A stretch of 64,000 bases of DNA from Plut-88900 sp963668115 (GTDB taxonomy: Bacteria; Chloroflexota; Dehalococcoidia; Plut-88900). Shown piece by piece: positions 24,659-32,813 of this stretch (the first letter of the stretch is position 1; each line of letters starts with the position of its first letter). The notes beneath the pieces were generated by a model. The model searched no databases. It saw only the letters and a list, made by a program, of their open reading frames with translations, and was not told the origin of the DNA. The position numbers and the translations under genes were made by a program. The stretch is from positions 2,604,001-2,668,000 of the forward strand of contig OY764147.1 in the NCBI GenBank assembly GCA_963668115.1, given 5' to 3'.

Positions 24659-25828
24659 TTACGGGATCTCGTTGCCGGCGATGAGGGTGCTGGCTGCAGC
24701 GAACATGCCACCCGGACCGTGGGCTATGCCGACCTTGGCATCTTTAACCTGGCGCTCCCCCTGGTCGCCGCGGAGCTGTCGGGTGAGCTCGATCAGCGTG
24801 AACATCCCGTACATCCCCGAGTGCGTGTAGGACAAGCCCCCGCCGTTGGTATTCATCGGGAACTCGCCGCCCGGGGCAGTCCTCTGCCCCTCCACGAAGG
24901 GCCCGCTCTCCCCAGGCCCTACAAAGCCCAGGTCTTCGAGAGCCAGCATAGGTGTGAAGGCGAAGGCGTCGTAGAGTTCCGCCACGTCGATGTCGGAGTG
25001 CTTGACGCCCGCCATTTCGAATGCCGCAGCCCCCGACTTCCGAGCGCAGTCCGAGGTGGTCATGTCTCTCATGCTGCTGACCCGCTCGTGGGAGACGGCC
25101 TCGCCGGTGCCGAGAACGTAGACCGGCTTGTGCTTCAGGTCCCTGGCACGGTCGACGGTGGTGAGGACTATGGAGCCCCCGGCGTCGGTGACCAAGCAAC
25201 ACATCAGGAGGGTGAAGGGCCAGCAGATCATGCGGGCCTCCATCACGTCCTGTATGGTGATGGGGTCCTTCATGCGTGCCATGGGGTGCATCATCGCCCA
25301 CTTCCGGGTGGCCACGGCGACCTCCGCCATCTGTTCCCGGGTCGTGCCGTACTTGTGCATGTGCCGGGTCACGGGTATCGAAAAGGTTGTGGTCGGGCCG
25401 AAGGTGCCGAATGGGTCTTCGAACTGGCCATTGTGGGTGGCGCTTTCGTCGGCGAAACCGGGCAGCCCGACGCGCGAGCGGCCGCTTTCGCCGTGGCTGA
25501 TGACGGCGGTGTTGATCACGCCCGCCGAGAGGGCCAGCATGGCGTGCTCCACGTGCATGATGAAGGAGCAGCCCCCGACTATGGTACTGTCCACGTACCG
25601 GGGCACGATGCCCAGGTATTCGACCAGGTCGTTGACGGAGGTCTCGGTGGAGCCGCCGGCGACGAAGAGGCCGTCGACATCGGAGGGGGAGAGGCCGGCG
25701 TCGTCCAAGGCGTTGCGGATGGCCTCGGAGTGGAGGGTGAGGACGGACTTATCGGGGAGCTTGCCCATTTCGTCGGACTCGGAAGCGCCGACGATGGCGA
25801 TCTTACCGCGCAGTTCTTCAAGGGCCAT
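24659..25828 (-). CDS. Thiolase-family protein (SCP2-thiolase type)
   Basis: Thiolase-fold protein of 389 aa. The start after AAGGAG is clear. Visible parts are VGGCSFIMHVEHAMLAL at the nucleophile region (about residues 83-99), AELYDAFAFTPMLALEDLG (about 290), and GGLSYTHSGMYGMFTLIE near residue 335, which keeps the catalytic His. This resembles non-canonical SCP2-type thiolases that work with a DUF35 partner. The next gene in the operon is exactly such a DUF35/OB-fold protein. Substrate is unknown; acyl-CoA chain shortening or condensation is likely. Confidence 0.87.
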   Translation of the reverse strand: MALEELRGKIAIVGASESDEMGKLPDKSVLTLHSEAIRNALDDAGLSPSDVDGLFVAGGSTETSVNDLVEYLGIVPRYVDSTIVGGCSFIMHVEHAMLALSAGVINTAVISHGESGRSRVGLPGFADESATHNGQFEDPFGTFGPTTTFSIPVTRHMHKYGTTREQMAEVAVATRKWAMMHPMARMKDPITIQDVMEARMICWPFTLLMCCLVTDAGGSIVLTTVDRARDLKHKPVYVLGTGEAVSHERVSSMRDMTTSDCARKSGAAAFEMAGVKHSDIDVAELYDAFAFTPMLALEDLGFVGPGESGPFVEGQRTAPGGEFPMNTNGGGLSYTHSGMYGMFTLIELTRQLRGDQGERQVKDAKVGIAHGPGGMFAAASTLIAGNEIP

Positions 25829-25856
25829 GTTCAGTCTCCTTGTCGGGTGAAGGGGG

Positions 25857-26264
25857 TCATGCGGGCCGGAACTGGGGCAGGGTGACCTGGTCGTTCACAT
25901 CCAGGTATTCGATCACGACGGGCATGTCGCAGTGGATCTTGTCGGGGTCGGGATCGATGCCTACCAGGTTGGTCATCATCCTGGGGCCTTCTTCAAGCTC
26001 AACAACAGCGATGACGTAGGGGTCGGGGCCGAAGCCGGGGGCGGGCCTGTGGTTGATGACGAAGGAGTAGAGGGCGCCCTTGCCGCTGGCCTCGAACCAC
26101 TCGACGTTCTTGCAGAAGCAGGTGGGGCAGAAGGGGCGGGGGTAGAAGTAGGCCTTGTCGCAGTCCCGGCAGCGCTGGATGAGGAGCCTGTGCTCCCTGA
26201 GGGCGTCCCAGTAGGGCTGGGTCTCGGGGGTAGGGGTGGGCAGGGGTCGATTAGTCTCCGCCAA
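25857..26264 (-). CDS. DUF35 zinc-ribbon/OB-fold protein, thiolase partner
   Basis: Small acyl-CoA-binding-associated protein of 135 aa. A zinc ribbon (CRDCDKAYFYPRPFCPTCFC, four Cys in two pairs) is followed by an OB fold (GALYSFVINHRPAPGFG, then YVIAVVELEEGPRMMTNLVG). In characterised pairs such proteins bridge thiolase and HMG-CoA synthase or form part of a SCP2-thiolase complex. The start is TTG at 26264, since GGGAGGTG lies 6 bases upstream; the longer frame to 26342 runs through repeat-like DNA. It is the first gene, upstream of the thiolase. Confidence 0.85.
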   Translation of the reverse strand: MAETNRPLPTPTPETQPYWDALREHRLLIQRCRDCDKAYFYPRPFCPTCFCKNVEWFEASGKGALYSFVINHRPAPGFGPDPYVIAVVELEEGPRMMTNLVGIDPDPDKIHCDMPVVIEYLDVNDQVTLPQFRPA

Positions 26265-26401
26265 TGGGGGCACCTCCCTGGGGATGGGTAGGGGGTATCG
26301 TATCGCTGCGCGGTGTTGGGTGTCAACGTGGAGGGGGCCCACCCTGCCGGGGGCGGGGGCCTGCGAGGGACGCGCCTACGGGGGGCCGCGACCCCCCGCC
26401 G

Positions 26402-26510
26402 CGGGATGGATTTACGCCATAGGCGCATCTTCGACCCGACTACTCGGGAATGATCCGCCATAGGCGGACAGGCTCCCCTCGGGGGCGGGGATGACGGGTT
26501 AAAGAGAGGA
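26402..26510 (-). repeat. Dispersed intergenic repeat, copy 3 (long form, inverted)
   Basis: GGGATGGATTTACGCC, ATAGGCGCATCTTCGACC, CGACTACTCGGGAATGATCC, GCCATAGGCGGACAGGCTCC, then GATGACGGGTTAAA. This is the reverse complement of copy 2 (16259-16366) with few changes. Confidence 0.8.
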
Positions 26511-26555
26511 TGGGGCAACCCCGGTTATTCGGTTTTTGGGCGCGGGTTGTTGGGG

Positions 26556-27800
26556 TCAGGGAGGGGGGCGGCCTCGGGCGATGCGGGGTTTGGGGTGTGG
26601 GTTGGGGTCGGGCCAATCGGGGGGTTGGCCGGGCGGGTCTACGTGGGAGGAGAAGGAGTCGGTTTCCCAGTAGTTGGGTGCGCCTGACTGGATGGGGGTG
26701 AAGGGGGGTTCGGGGGAAGGGGAGGGGTGAGTTGCGAGGTGGGAGGTGATCGTTTCGGAGGGATGGATTCCTGCACGCCTAGGCGCATCTGCGACCTCCG
26801 CAGGAATGACGGATAGAGGGTCGGGGATGGATTCACGCCCTGGCGCACGCCTAGGCGCATCTTCGACATCTTCGACCGGCTCGGGGGACGGAAGGACTGA
26901 GGGTGGGTTGGGGTTGTCATCGGGGTCGGAGTCGTCATCTTCGTCGGGGGGTTCCTGGTCGGGGTCATAGAGGTTGCTGAGGACGGGGTCGTTGGCGAAC
27001 ATGCCTTCAAGGACCGCTTCCATGTCCCTCCACGTCTCTGCTTTATAGGCCGCCATTTCAGCTTCATGGGCCGCCTTCTTATCCAGGTATTCGTCCACAT
27101 CGCTGGGCCACCGGTCTTCGGGGCCGACGAGGCCGTCCCGGCGTCGTTCTCCCACGGTCATCAGCTGTCTCCAGGGCCACCATTTCTCTCCGGGCTGGGA
27201 GGTGCGTACCGGGAGGAGGTCGTAGAAGGATATCTTTCCCTCGTCCACCCTCTTGTAGAAGAGCTTCTTGATGAGGGAGTCGACTTCCTGTTCGTCGGTG
27301 AGATCTTTGGGGGCCTTGGCTTGTGCGGACTGGGCCTGGATGAGGAGCCGCATGTACCGGGAGATGTAGGTGTGGTTCAGGGGGCGCCTGCTCAAGAGGC
27401 GGTTGATCATGGAACGTAGGAGAATAATCTCCTGCTCGAAGCCCCGGCCCTCGGGGGCCAGACGCGGCAACGAGCCTTCGGCTGAGCCGGCTTTACCGGA
27501 CCCGTCGCGGTTTTGCGGGTACGGTCTTCCGCGTCGACTGCGCTCCCGGCGTGCAGGAACGGGGGTGCGGGTCTTCTTCTGCGGTAGGTTGCCGCAGGCA
27601 TCCGGGGCCGTGAGGATTGCGCCACCGAACGGCGCCGGGCCTCGGGCGGTCTTCCGCGGCTTAGCGCCGCGGGCATCCGGGGGTAGGTGGGACCCCGGGA
27701 AAGGGGAAGAGGAGGGACCAACCGCCTCTTGGGCAGGCGCCCCGTGGGAGGGGCGATGGTTTATTGACAGGTGATTGTTGTGGATTTTGGGTGTAGACAT
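26556..27800 (-). CDS. Hypothetical protein with repeat-derived C-terminus
   Basis: Unrecognised protein of 414 aa. Residues 1-125 are basic and rich in Pro, Arg and Gly. A helical core follows (EQEIILLRSMINRLLSR, then YISRYMRLLIQAQSAQ, about 125-170), then DEQEVDSLIKKLFYKRVDEG. An acidic stretch (PDEDDDSDPDDN, about 280) leads to a tail (about 295-345) encoded by copies of the dispersed intergenic repeat (EDVEDAPRRA, ESIPDPLS). ATG at 27800 is used; the frame continues upstream but through repeats. The helical core resembles small proteins found near mobile genes. The N- and C-terminal parts may not be functional. Confidence 0.5.
   Translation of the reverse strand: MSTPKIHNNHLSINHRPSHGAPAQEAVGPSSSPFPGSHLPPDARGAKPRKTARGPAPFGGAILTAPDACGNLPQKKTRTPVPARRERSRRGRPYPQNRDGSGKAGSAEGSLPRLAPEGRGFEQEIILLRSMINRLLSRRPLNHTYISRYMRLLIQAQSAQAKAPKDLTDEQEVDSLIKKLFYKRVDEGKISFYDLLPVRTSQPGEKWWPWRQLMTVGERRRDGLVGPEDRWPSDVDEYLDKKAAHEAEMAAYKAETWRDMEAVLEGMFANDPVLSNLYDPDQEPPDEDDDSDPDDNPNPPSVLPSPEPVEDVEDAPRRAPGRESIPDPLSVIPAEVADAPRRAGIHPSETITSHLATHPSPSPEPPFTPIQSGAPNYWETDSFSSHVDPPGQPPDWPDPNPHPKPRIARGRPPP
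26748..26885 (-). repeat. Dispersed intergenic repeat, two short copies inside an ORF
   Basis: Two tandem partial units: CGGAGGGATGGATTCCTGCA with GCCTAGGCGCATCTGCGACC and GCAGGAATGACGG, then GGGATGGATTCACGCCCTGG with GCACGCCTAGGCGCATCTTC. They lie within the coding frame of 26556-27800 and are translated as Asp/Glu/Arg/Pro-rich sequence. Confidence 0.75.
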
Positions 27801-27924
27801 GGAGTCTAAACAATAGTGTAGAATATATACCAGAGGAGTCAATAGGTAAAAGGCGCAGTTTTGGGGGGATTTTTGGGGGTGGGGGTGATGGGGGTGGGGA
27901 GACGCGGGCCGCCCCGCCCCACCC

Positions 27925-27966
27925 CGCGGGATGGATTCCGGCTCGGGGGCCGGAATGACGGAGTAA
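27925..27966 (-). repeat. Dispersed intergenic repeat, short copy
   Basis: GCGGGATGGATTCCGG, CTCGG and GGCCGGAATGACGGAGTAA: only the ends of the repeat (GGATGGATTC and GGAATGACGG) are kept. Confidence 0.6.
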
Positions 27967-28066
27967 GGTGGGTGGCAATGAGGGGGATGAGTGGGGTGCA
28001 GGGTACCCACGAGGGGCACCCCTACGGGGGAGGGGAAGGGTGATGGGATCGGCGGGGGTGAATGTT

Positions 28067-28167
28067 TCGGAGGGATGGATTCACGCCAATGGCGCATCTT
28101 CGACCCACCTCCGTGGGAATGATCCGCCATAGGCGGACAGGCTCCCCTCGGGGGTGGGGATGAGGGG
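28067..28167 (-). repeat. Dispersed intergenic repeat, long inverted copy
   Basis: TTTCGGAGGGATGGATTCAC, GCC, AATGGCGCATCTTCGACC, GTGGGAATGATCCGCC, ATAGGCGGACAGGCTCCCCT. Same block order as 26402-26510. Confidence 0.8.
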
Positions 28168-28185
28168 GTAGGTCCCTCCTGCCGG

Positions 28186-28517
28186 TCACTCTGCGTATGC
28201 TTCGGCGATGATGCGGCGCAGCTTGGCGGCGTCCTCTCGGGAGAGACGGTCGATGCGACGCCCCAGGCGTTGCTTGCTTATGGTGCGAATCTGGTCGACG
28301 GCAATCCTGCGTCCTGTCCGGCGCACCGCACCTGGAGACGGCCCCGCCAGCCCGGATGGAGCCTGGACGTGAGAGGGCAGACGACGACCGTTTCCAGAAA
28401 CCGGTTCATCTCGTCGCGGCTTACCACTGCCACGGGCCTAGCCTTGCGGATCTCGCTGCCTACGGTCGGGTTCAGGTCGGCGATGTAAATGCCATACCGC
28501 CGGGGGAAGGAGGGCAT
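28186..28517 (-). pseudogene. mazF: MazF/PemK-type toxin gene with -1 frameshift
   Basis: Ribosome-independent mRNA endonuclease toxin family. The first frame (28517 down to 28278, 79 aa) encodes RRYGIYIADLNPTVGSEIRK, RPVAVVSRDEMNRFLETVVV and CPLTS, a typical MazF N-terminus, but then ends in an unrelated tail. In the next frame the remainder is intact: RIAVDQIRTISKQRLGRRID, then LSREDAAKLRRIIAEAYAE, stopping at 28186. One missing base near 28310 explains both. Either the toxin is dead or the base is a sequence error. The start overlaps the antitoxin stop (TAATG). Confidence 0.85.
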
Positions 28518-28771
28518 TAGTCCAGGCCGTCGGCTGTGGCGATGTCGAAGTCGCTCCAGTCCTCGGTTTCGGCGGCCATGGCCCGGGACGTATCCTGCCA
28601 GGACAGATTATGGGTGTCCTTGCCTCGCAAGACCACGCTTCCTTCCAGTTCTTCCAGGGTCAGGCGGTCGGCCCATCCGTACTTGTCCAACAGGGCCTTG
28701 GGAAGGCGGATGCCCCTGGAGTTGCCGATGCGAATGAGCTTCGCTTCCCGTATGTAAGAGGGTTGGTCCAT
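28517..28771 (-). CDS. mazE: MazE-like AbrB-fold antitoxin
   Basis: Antitoxin of 84 aa with an N-terminal swapped-hairpin (SpoVT/AbrB) DNA-binding domain: AKLIRIGNSRGIRLPKALLD followed by LTLEELEGSVVLRGK. The C-terminal tail (EDWSDFDIATADGLD) is acidic, as in MazE proteins that wrap the toxin. The ATG has GGGAGG upstream. It overlaps the downstream toxin start by one base, the usual mazEF arrangement. Tandem GTAATTAT sites upstream are probable operators for self-repression. Confidence 0.88.
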   Translation of the reverse strand: MDQPSYIREAKLIRIGNSRGIRLPKALLDKYGWADRLTLEELEGSVVLRGKDTHNLSWQDTSRAMAAETEDWSDFDIATADGLD

Positions 28772-28791
28772 CGGTTTCGCCTCCCTGTGAT

Positions 28792-28827
28792 GTAATTATG
28801 GTAATTATCCGAGCTTGTTGGTGTCAA
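28792..28827 (-). promoter_or_regulatory. mazEF promoter with tandem operator-like repeat
   Basis: On the minus strand TTGACA (28827-28822) is followed 18 bases later by TACCAT (28803-28798). The -10 overlaps two adjacent copies of GTAATTAT(G) at 28792-28800 and 28801-28808. AT-rich tandem sites over a TA promoter are typical targets of the antitoxin. Confidence 0.6.
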
Positions 28828-28912
28828 TGCGTTCTCCCGACGCCCCCCGCTGCCCGCGGGAGGGCAGGCACGAGACCTGCCCCTACGGGGAGGGGACACC
28901 CCACCGCGCCCC

Positions 28913-29013
28913 GCGGGATGGATTCACGCTCCGCCAAAGGCGGACTTTCAGCTTGGCGCACGCCTAGGCGCATCTTCGACATCTTCAACCCGTGTCGGGG
29001 CACGGGAATGACG
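28913..29013 (-). repeat. Dispersed intergenic repeat, variant copy
   Basis: GCGGGATGGATTCACGC, TCCGCCAAAGGCGGACTTTC, GCACGCCTAGGCGCATCTTC, then GGGAATGACG. It has an extra TCCGCC-AAA-GGCGGA palindrome not seen in other copies. Confidence 0.72.
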
Positions 29014-29024
29014 AATTGGGGGGG

Positions 29025-29414
29025 TTAAGAGGGGAAGGACAGGGTTTGGGCGTCGTGGATGAACTGGGAGGTTTCGTGGATGAGGAGGCGGATGTCTTCG
29101 ATGGGTTCGCACCAGCCGGTGTAGAAGCAGGCGCCGTGGAGGGAGGCTTGTCGGGTGAAGTAGCGGTCCCGGAGGGTCCTGACGGAGGGATCGGCGGCGG
29201 CGATGGACTGGAGGGCGCGGGTGACGTCGGGGGAGCGGGGAGGGTGCTGGGCGGTGCGGGATAGGACGAGGGCCTGAGTGGCGCGGAGGGTGGCGCACCA
29301 GGCTTTTTCGGCGGCGTCACGGGTGTCTCCGGCGGCGAGTTGCCGGAGGGCGGCGTCGTGCATGGTGCGGGCGTCGGCGAAGATGGTTGGGGCGTCGGGT
29401 CTGGTGGTGGTCAT
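29025..29414 (-). CDS. Small helical protein, possibly HEPN-like
   Basis: Protein of 129 aa, predicted all-helical. TMHDAALRQLAAGDTRDAAE is followed by KAWCATLRATQALVLSR, then a second helix pair ending CEPIEDIRLLIHETSQFIHD. The pattern of an Ala-rich helix with A-x-x-A-W-x-A resembles HEPN-type domains, but the catalytic R-x-x-x-x-H is not clear. The start is preceded on the minus strand by TGC-TATAAT (29429-29424 for the hexamer), only 9 bases from the ATG, so the transcript is probably leaderless or nearly so. Function unknown. Confidence 0.6.
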   Translation of the reverse strand: MTTTRPDAPTIFADARTMHDAALRQLAAGDTRDAAEKAWCATLRATQALVLSRTAQHPPRSPDVTRALQSIAAADPSVRTLRDRYFTRQASLHGACFYTGWCEPIEDIRLLIHETSQFIHDAQTLSFPS

Positions 29415-29423
29415 GGTTGGGGG

Positions 29424-29432
29424 ATTATAGCA
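29424..29432 (-). promoter_or_regulatory. Extended -10 of 29414 gene
   Basis: Minus-strand TGC-TATAAT; the hexamer is 29429-29424 and the ATG is at 29414. Predicted leader of 0-3 bases. Confidence 0.6.
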
Positions 29433-29473
29433 CGGGGGGTGGGAAGGTCAGGTTGCTAGGGGCAATATGTGCG

Positions 29474-29482
29474 TGCTAGAGT
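29474..29482 (+). promoter_or_regulatory. Extended -10 of 29521 gene
   Basis: TGC-TAGAGT (29474-29482), 38 bases before the ATG at 29521, which has GGGGGAGGAG just upstream. Confidence 0.45.
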
Positions 29483-29520
29483 AGATTTTCGGTTGGTGTG
29501 TATTGCAGCGGGGGAGGAGC

Positions 29521-30648
29521 ATGGAATACCGCATAATTTCCGGCGACGGACACGTGGACCTCAACTGGCTTCCCCACGACGTGTTTGTCGATAACGCGCC
29601 GTCGCAGTGGAAGCATCAGATGCCCCACGTGGAGGACTCGGCGTCGGGGCCGGTGTGGAAGGCGAACGGCAAGATCATGACGCCGGTGGGGGTGTTCAGG
29701 GCGGAGTCGTGGACCAACCCGGCGGGCTTCTACAGGGAGAGGCGTCTGGAGGAGGTCGGGTTTGCGGAGGACTCCCGGAAGGGCATCTACCACCCCTCGG
29801 ACCCCGAATTGCGGGTCAAGGACCAGGACCTGGACGGCATAGACGCGGAGGTGGTGTACGGGATGGCCTTCGGGCCGGACCAGATCCGGGACATGGAGGC
29901 CCGGGCGCTGGTGTACCGGATCTACAACGACTGGGCGGCCTCCTTCGCCAATGCGAACCCGGAGCGGCTGGCCTGCCTGGCATGCCTGCCACACCACAGC
30001 CCGCAGGCGGCGGCGAACGAGCTTCGTCGGGCGGCGGGGCTGGGGCTGAGGGGCGCGGAGTTCCGGGCGGCGCTGGCTTCGATACCCATCTTCTACAAGG
30101 AATGGGACGTGCTGTGGGAGGCGTCGGTGGAATGCAACATGCCCGTGTCCTTCCACCTGCTGGAGAACCTGCCCAAGGCGAAGGAGCCCAAGGAAGAGGA
30201 GTACTTCGACGCGTACTGGACGATACTGCTGACCATGGCGCAGCTGGACGGGATCGAGCACCTGAGCAGCATCATCATGTCGGGGGCGTGCGAGAGGTAC
30301 CCGGAGTTCAAGTTCGTGCTGGGGGAGGCGGGGGTGGGGTGGATTCCCTACGTAATCGACCGGATGGACCATGAAAGCGAGGGGATCAAGGGCCTGAACA
30401 TGCAGCCCAGCGACTACTGGCGCCGACAGGGCTTCTCGACCTTCCAGAAGGAGGGGATAGCCGGTGAGCTGCTGTCGCTCATCGGGGAGGACAACGTGAT
30501 CTGGGGGAACGATTACCCCCACAACGACTGCGTGTGGCCCGACTCGCTGGAGACAATCGAATTCAACCTGAAGGGCCTGGAAGACGAGGCCGCGAGGCGG
30601 AAGGTGGTGTGCGAGAACGCGGGTCGGCTGTACGGGTTCATCAACTAG
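29521..30648 (+). CDS. Amidohydrolase-2 family metal-dependent hydrolase
   Basis: ACMSD-like TIM-barrel protein of 375 aa, a more distant relative of those at 3897 and 20408. The metal pair is ISGDGHVDLN (D-x-H near residue 10), with FHLLEN (about 212), LGEAGVGWIPYVIDRMDHE (about 267) and WGNDYPHNDC (about 325). The start is moved to 29521 (MEYRIISG) because GGAGGAG precedes it; the GTG at 29503 is also in frame. It is the first gene of a same-strand run with hyuA, a second hydrolase and an FAD oxidase, suggesting a shared breakdown pathway. Confidence 0.86.
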   Translation: MEYRIISGDGHVDLNWLPHDVFVDNAPSQWKHQMPHVEDSASGPVWKANGKIMTPVGVFRAESWTNPAGFYRERRLEEVGFAEDSRKGIYHPSDPELRVKDQDLDGIDAEVVYGMAFGPDQIRDMEARALVYRIYNDWAASFANANPERLACLACLPHHSPQAAANELRRAAGLGLRGAEFRAALASIPIFYKEWDVLWEASVECNMPVSFHLLENLPKAKEPKEEEYFDAYWTILLTMAQLDGIEHLSSIIMSGACERYPEFKFVLGEAGVGWIPYVIDRMDHESEGIKGLNMQPSDYWRRQGFSTFQKEGIAGELLSLIGEDNVIWGNDYPHNDCVWPDSLETIEFNLKGLEDEAARRKVVCENAGRLYGFIN

Positions 30649-30683
30649 CGCCCTATGACTATACTCTCTGAAACGGACTGCTC

Positions 30684-32744
30684 ATGTCCATAACTATCGG
30701 AATCGACATCGGCGGGACGTTTACGGACGTGGTGGCCCTGGACGACGAGTCGGGGGAGCTTCATTACACCAAGGTCAACTCAACGCCTCCGCGCCTGGTG
30801 GACGGGTTTATGGAGGGAGCGGACCGGGTGCGGGAACTGGCTTCCGCTTCCTTCGGCGACGTTTCGCGGATAGCGCACGGGACGACCATCGGGACGAACG
30901 CGATTCTGGAGGCGCGGGGATCAACGATCGGGATTCTGACGACCAGGGGGTTCGAGGACGTGCTGACCATCGGGCGTCAGAAGCGGTCGGACATGTACAA
31001 CGTGTTCATAGAGCCCGAGACGCCGGTCTTTCTCGCGCCCCGGCGGCGGATAATAGGCGTAGAGGAGCGGATTTATCCTGACGGGGGGGTCGACGTGCCG
31101 CTCAACGAGGATGAAGTGGCTGAGGCGGTCCGCACGCTGGTGGAAGAGCACGGTGTGGAGGCCGTGGCGGTGTGCTACCTGTTCTCCTTCGCCAACGCGG
31201 CCCACGAGCAGCGCACGCGGGAGATTATCCTGCGGGAGTTCCCGGAGCTGCGGGTGTCGTTGTCCTCGGAGCTGGACCCGCGGTTCAGGGAGTACGAGAG
31301 GTTGTGCCTCACCGCGTTCGACGCTTACCTGCGGCCCGTGCTGGAACGGTACATAGGGGAGGTGAACGGCGCTCTTGCTGAAGGAGGGGTGAAGGGCCGG
31401 CTGCACATCATCCACTCACGGGGCGGGATCACCAGCGACGAGACGATATTGTCAAACACGGTTTCGACTGTGCTGTCGGGGCCGGCGGCGGGGGTGATAG
31501 GAGGGGTGCACGCGGGCAAGCTGAGCGAACTGACGGACCTGATCACGCTGGACATGGGCGGGACAAGCTGCGATATCTCCCTGGTGGACAAGGGCAGGCC
31601 GGTGCTGTCGAGCGAGGGGAAGATAGCCAAGTACCCTCTACGGCAGCCGATGCTGGACATCAACACCATCGGGGCGGGGGGTGGAAGCATTGCGTGGGTG
31701 GACGGAAGTGGGGCGCTGAGGGTCGGGCCCCGGAGCGCGGGGGCTTCGCCCGGGCCGGCGGCCTACGGGCAGGGCGGGGTGGAGCCGACCGTCACGGATG
31801 CCAGCCTTGTACTTGGGTACCTGGACCCCGACTTCTTCGCCGGGGGCACGATGAGCCTGTCCGTCGAGAAGGCGGAGGAGGCGATACGCAGCAATGTCGC
31901 CGAACCGCTGGGGATCGACGTGCTGGAGGCGGCGCACGGCATTCACACGATAGTCAACAACCACATGGCCGACGAGGTGCGGCTGGTGTCGGTGTTTCAA
32001 GGCTATGATCCGCGGAACTTCTCGCTGGTGGCGCTGGGCGGGGCGGGGCCGGTGCACGCGGGTCGGCTGGCGGCGCAGACGAATATAGGCAAAGTCCTGG
32101 CGCCTCAGAACCCGGGGGTGCTGTCGGCGTTCGGGCTGCTGGTGGCGAACCTGGAGCACGAAAGGGCGCGGACGTTCCGGGTCCGCGCCGTGGACGCCGT
32201 CCCGTCCGAACTGCAAGGGGTGTTCGACGACCTGGAGGCCGGGTGTCGGGTGCAGATGGACCGGGACGCGGCGCCCGGACGCCCGATAGACGCGGCCAGG
32301 TCGGTGGAAGTCAGGTATGTCGGGCAGTCATACGAGCTGGAGGTGTCCGTAGAGGGAGACACCGTGGACGAGGCGACCATAGAGCGGGTGATAGAAGACT
32401 TCCACACGATCCACGAGCGGGTCTACGGGCACCGGGACTCCGACGAACTGGTGGAACTGGTCACGTTCAGGGTCGTGCTGTCGCAGGCGCCGGGTCGGGC
32501 GCCGGGGGGCGGGGGAATTGCGGCGGCGAACGGCAAAGCAACTCCCCGCACTACACGCAAAGCCTATTTCCCGGAAGCCGACGGCCTGACGGACACGCCG
32601 ATATACGACCGGGAGGGGCTGGGGGCGGGGGCCGTGCTGGAAGGGCCCGCCATAGTGCAACAGCTGGACACGACTACGGTGGTCTATCCGGGGAGCTCGG
32701 CATCGATTGACGCGCACGGGAACCTGATAATCGAGGTGGGGTGA
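30684..32744 (+). CDS. Hydantoinase/oxoprolinase A subunit (HyuA type)
   Basis: ATP-dependent amide-ring hydrolase subunit of the hydantoinase A/5-oxoprolinase family (686 aa). The actin-like ATPase motifs are clear: IGIDIGGTFTDVVALDD at the N-terminus, RIAHGTTIGTNAILE (about residue 63), LSGPAAGVIGG (about 265), LDMGGTSCDISLV (about 287) and LVALGGAGPVHAG (about 447). Normally a HyuB partner is encoded alongside; none is seen here. Substrates of the family include hydantoins, N-methylhydantoin and oxoproline, and also acetone in the related carboxylases. The gene lies between two amidohydrolases. Confidence 0.88.
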   Translation: MSITIGIDIGGTFTDVVALDDESGELHYTKVNSTPPRLVDGFMEGADRVRELASASFGDVSRIAHGTTIGTNAILEARGSTIGILTTRGFEDVLTIGRQKRSDMYNVFIEPETPVFLAPRRRIIGVEERIYPDGGVDVPLNEDEVAEAVRTLVEEHGVEAVAVCYLFSFANAAHEQRTREIILREFPELRVSLSSELDPRFREYERLCLTAFDAYLRPVLERYIGEVNGALAEGGVKGRLHIIHSRGGITSDETILSNTVSTVLSGPAAGVIGGVHAGKLSELTDLITLDMGGTSCDISLVDKGRPVLSSEGKIAKYPLRQPMLDINTIGAGGGSIAWVDGSGALRVGPRSAGASPGPAAYGQGGVEPTVTDASLVLGYLDPDFFAGGTMSLSVEKAEEAIRSNVAEPLGIDVLEAAHGIHTIVNNHMADEVRLVSVFQGYDPRNFSLVALGGAGPVHAGRLAAQTNIGKVLAPQNPGVLSAFGLLVANLEHERARTFRVRAVDAVPSELQGVFDDLEAGCRVQMDRDAAPGRPIDAARSVEVRYVGQSYELEVSVEGDTVDEATIERVIEDFHTIHERVYGHRDSDELVELVTFRVVLSQAPGRAPGGGGIAAANGKATPRTTRKAYFPEADGLTDTPIYDREGLGAGAVLEGPAIVQQLDTTTVVYPGSSASIDAHGNLIIEVG

Positions 32745-32778
32745 GTCCGCGCCAGCGAACCGATTAGCCCGTCTCCCG

Positions 32779-32787
32779 TGCTATAAT
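32779..32787 (+). promoter_or_regulatory. Extended -10 of 32814 gene
   Basis: TGC-TATAAT (hexamer 32782-32787) is followed by GGGAGAAA and a GTG start at 32814. It shows that the hydrolase and oxidase pair can be transcribed separately from hyuA. Confidence 0.6.
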
Positions 32788-32813
32788 TTTCCGTAACTTC
32801 TCGGGAGAAACCC

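Larger units (their letters stand above)
27801..28185. other. Repeat-rich intergenic region
   Basis: About 385 bases without a gene. It holds a short repeat copy (27925-27966), the second GC-rich repeat (28004-28039) and a long copy of the main repeat (28067-28167). A possible minus-strand promoter for the 27800 gene is TTGACT (27842-27837) and TACACT (27820-27815) with a 16-base spacer. Confidence 0.55.
28772..29024. other. Intergenic region upstream of mazE
   Basis: Holds the mazEF promoter, a GC-rich unit similar to the second repeat family (near 28865-28900) and a copy of the main repeat (28913-29013). No gene seen. Confidence 0.55.
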
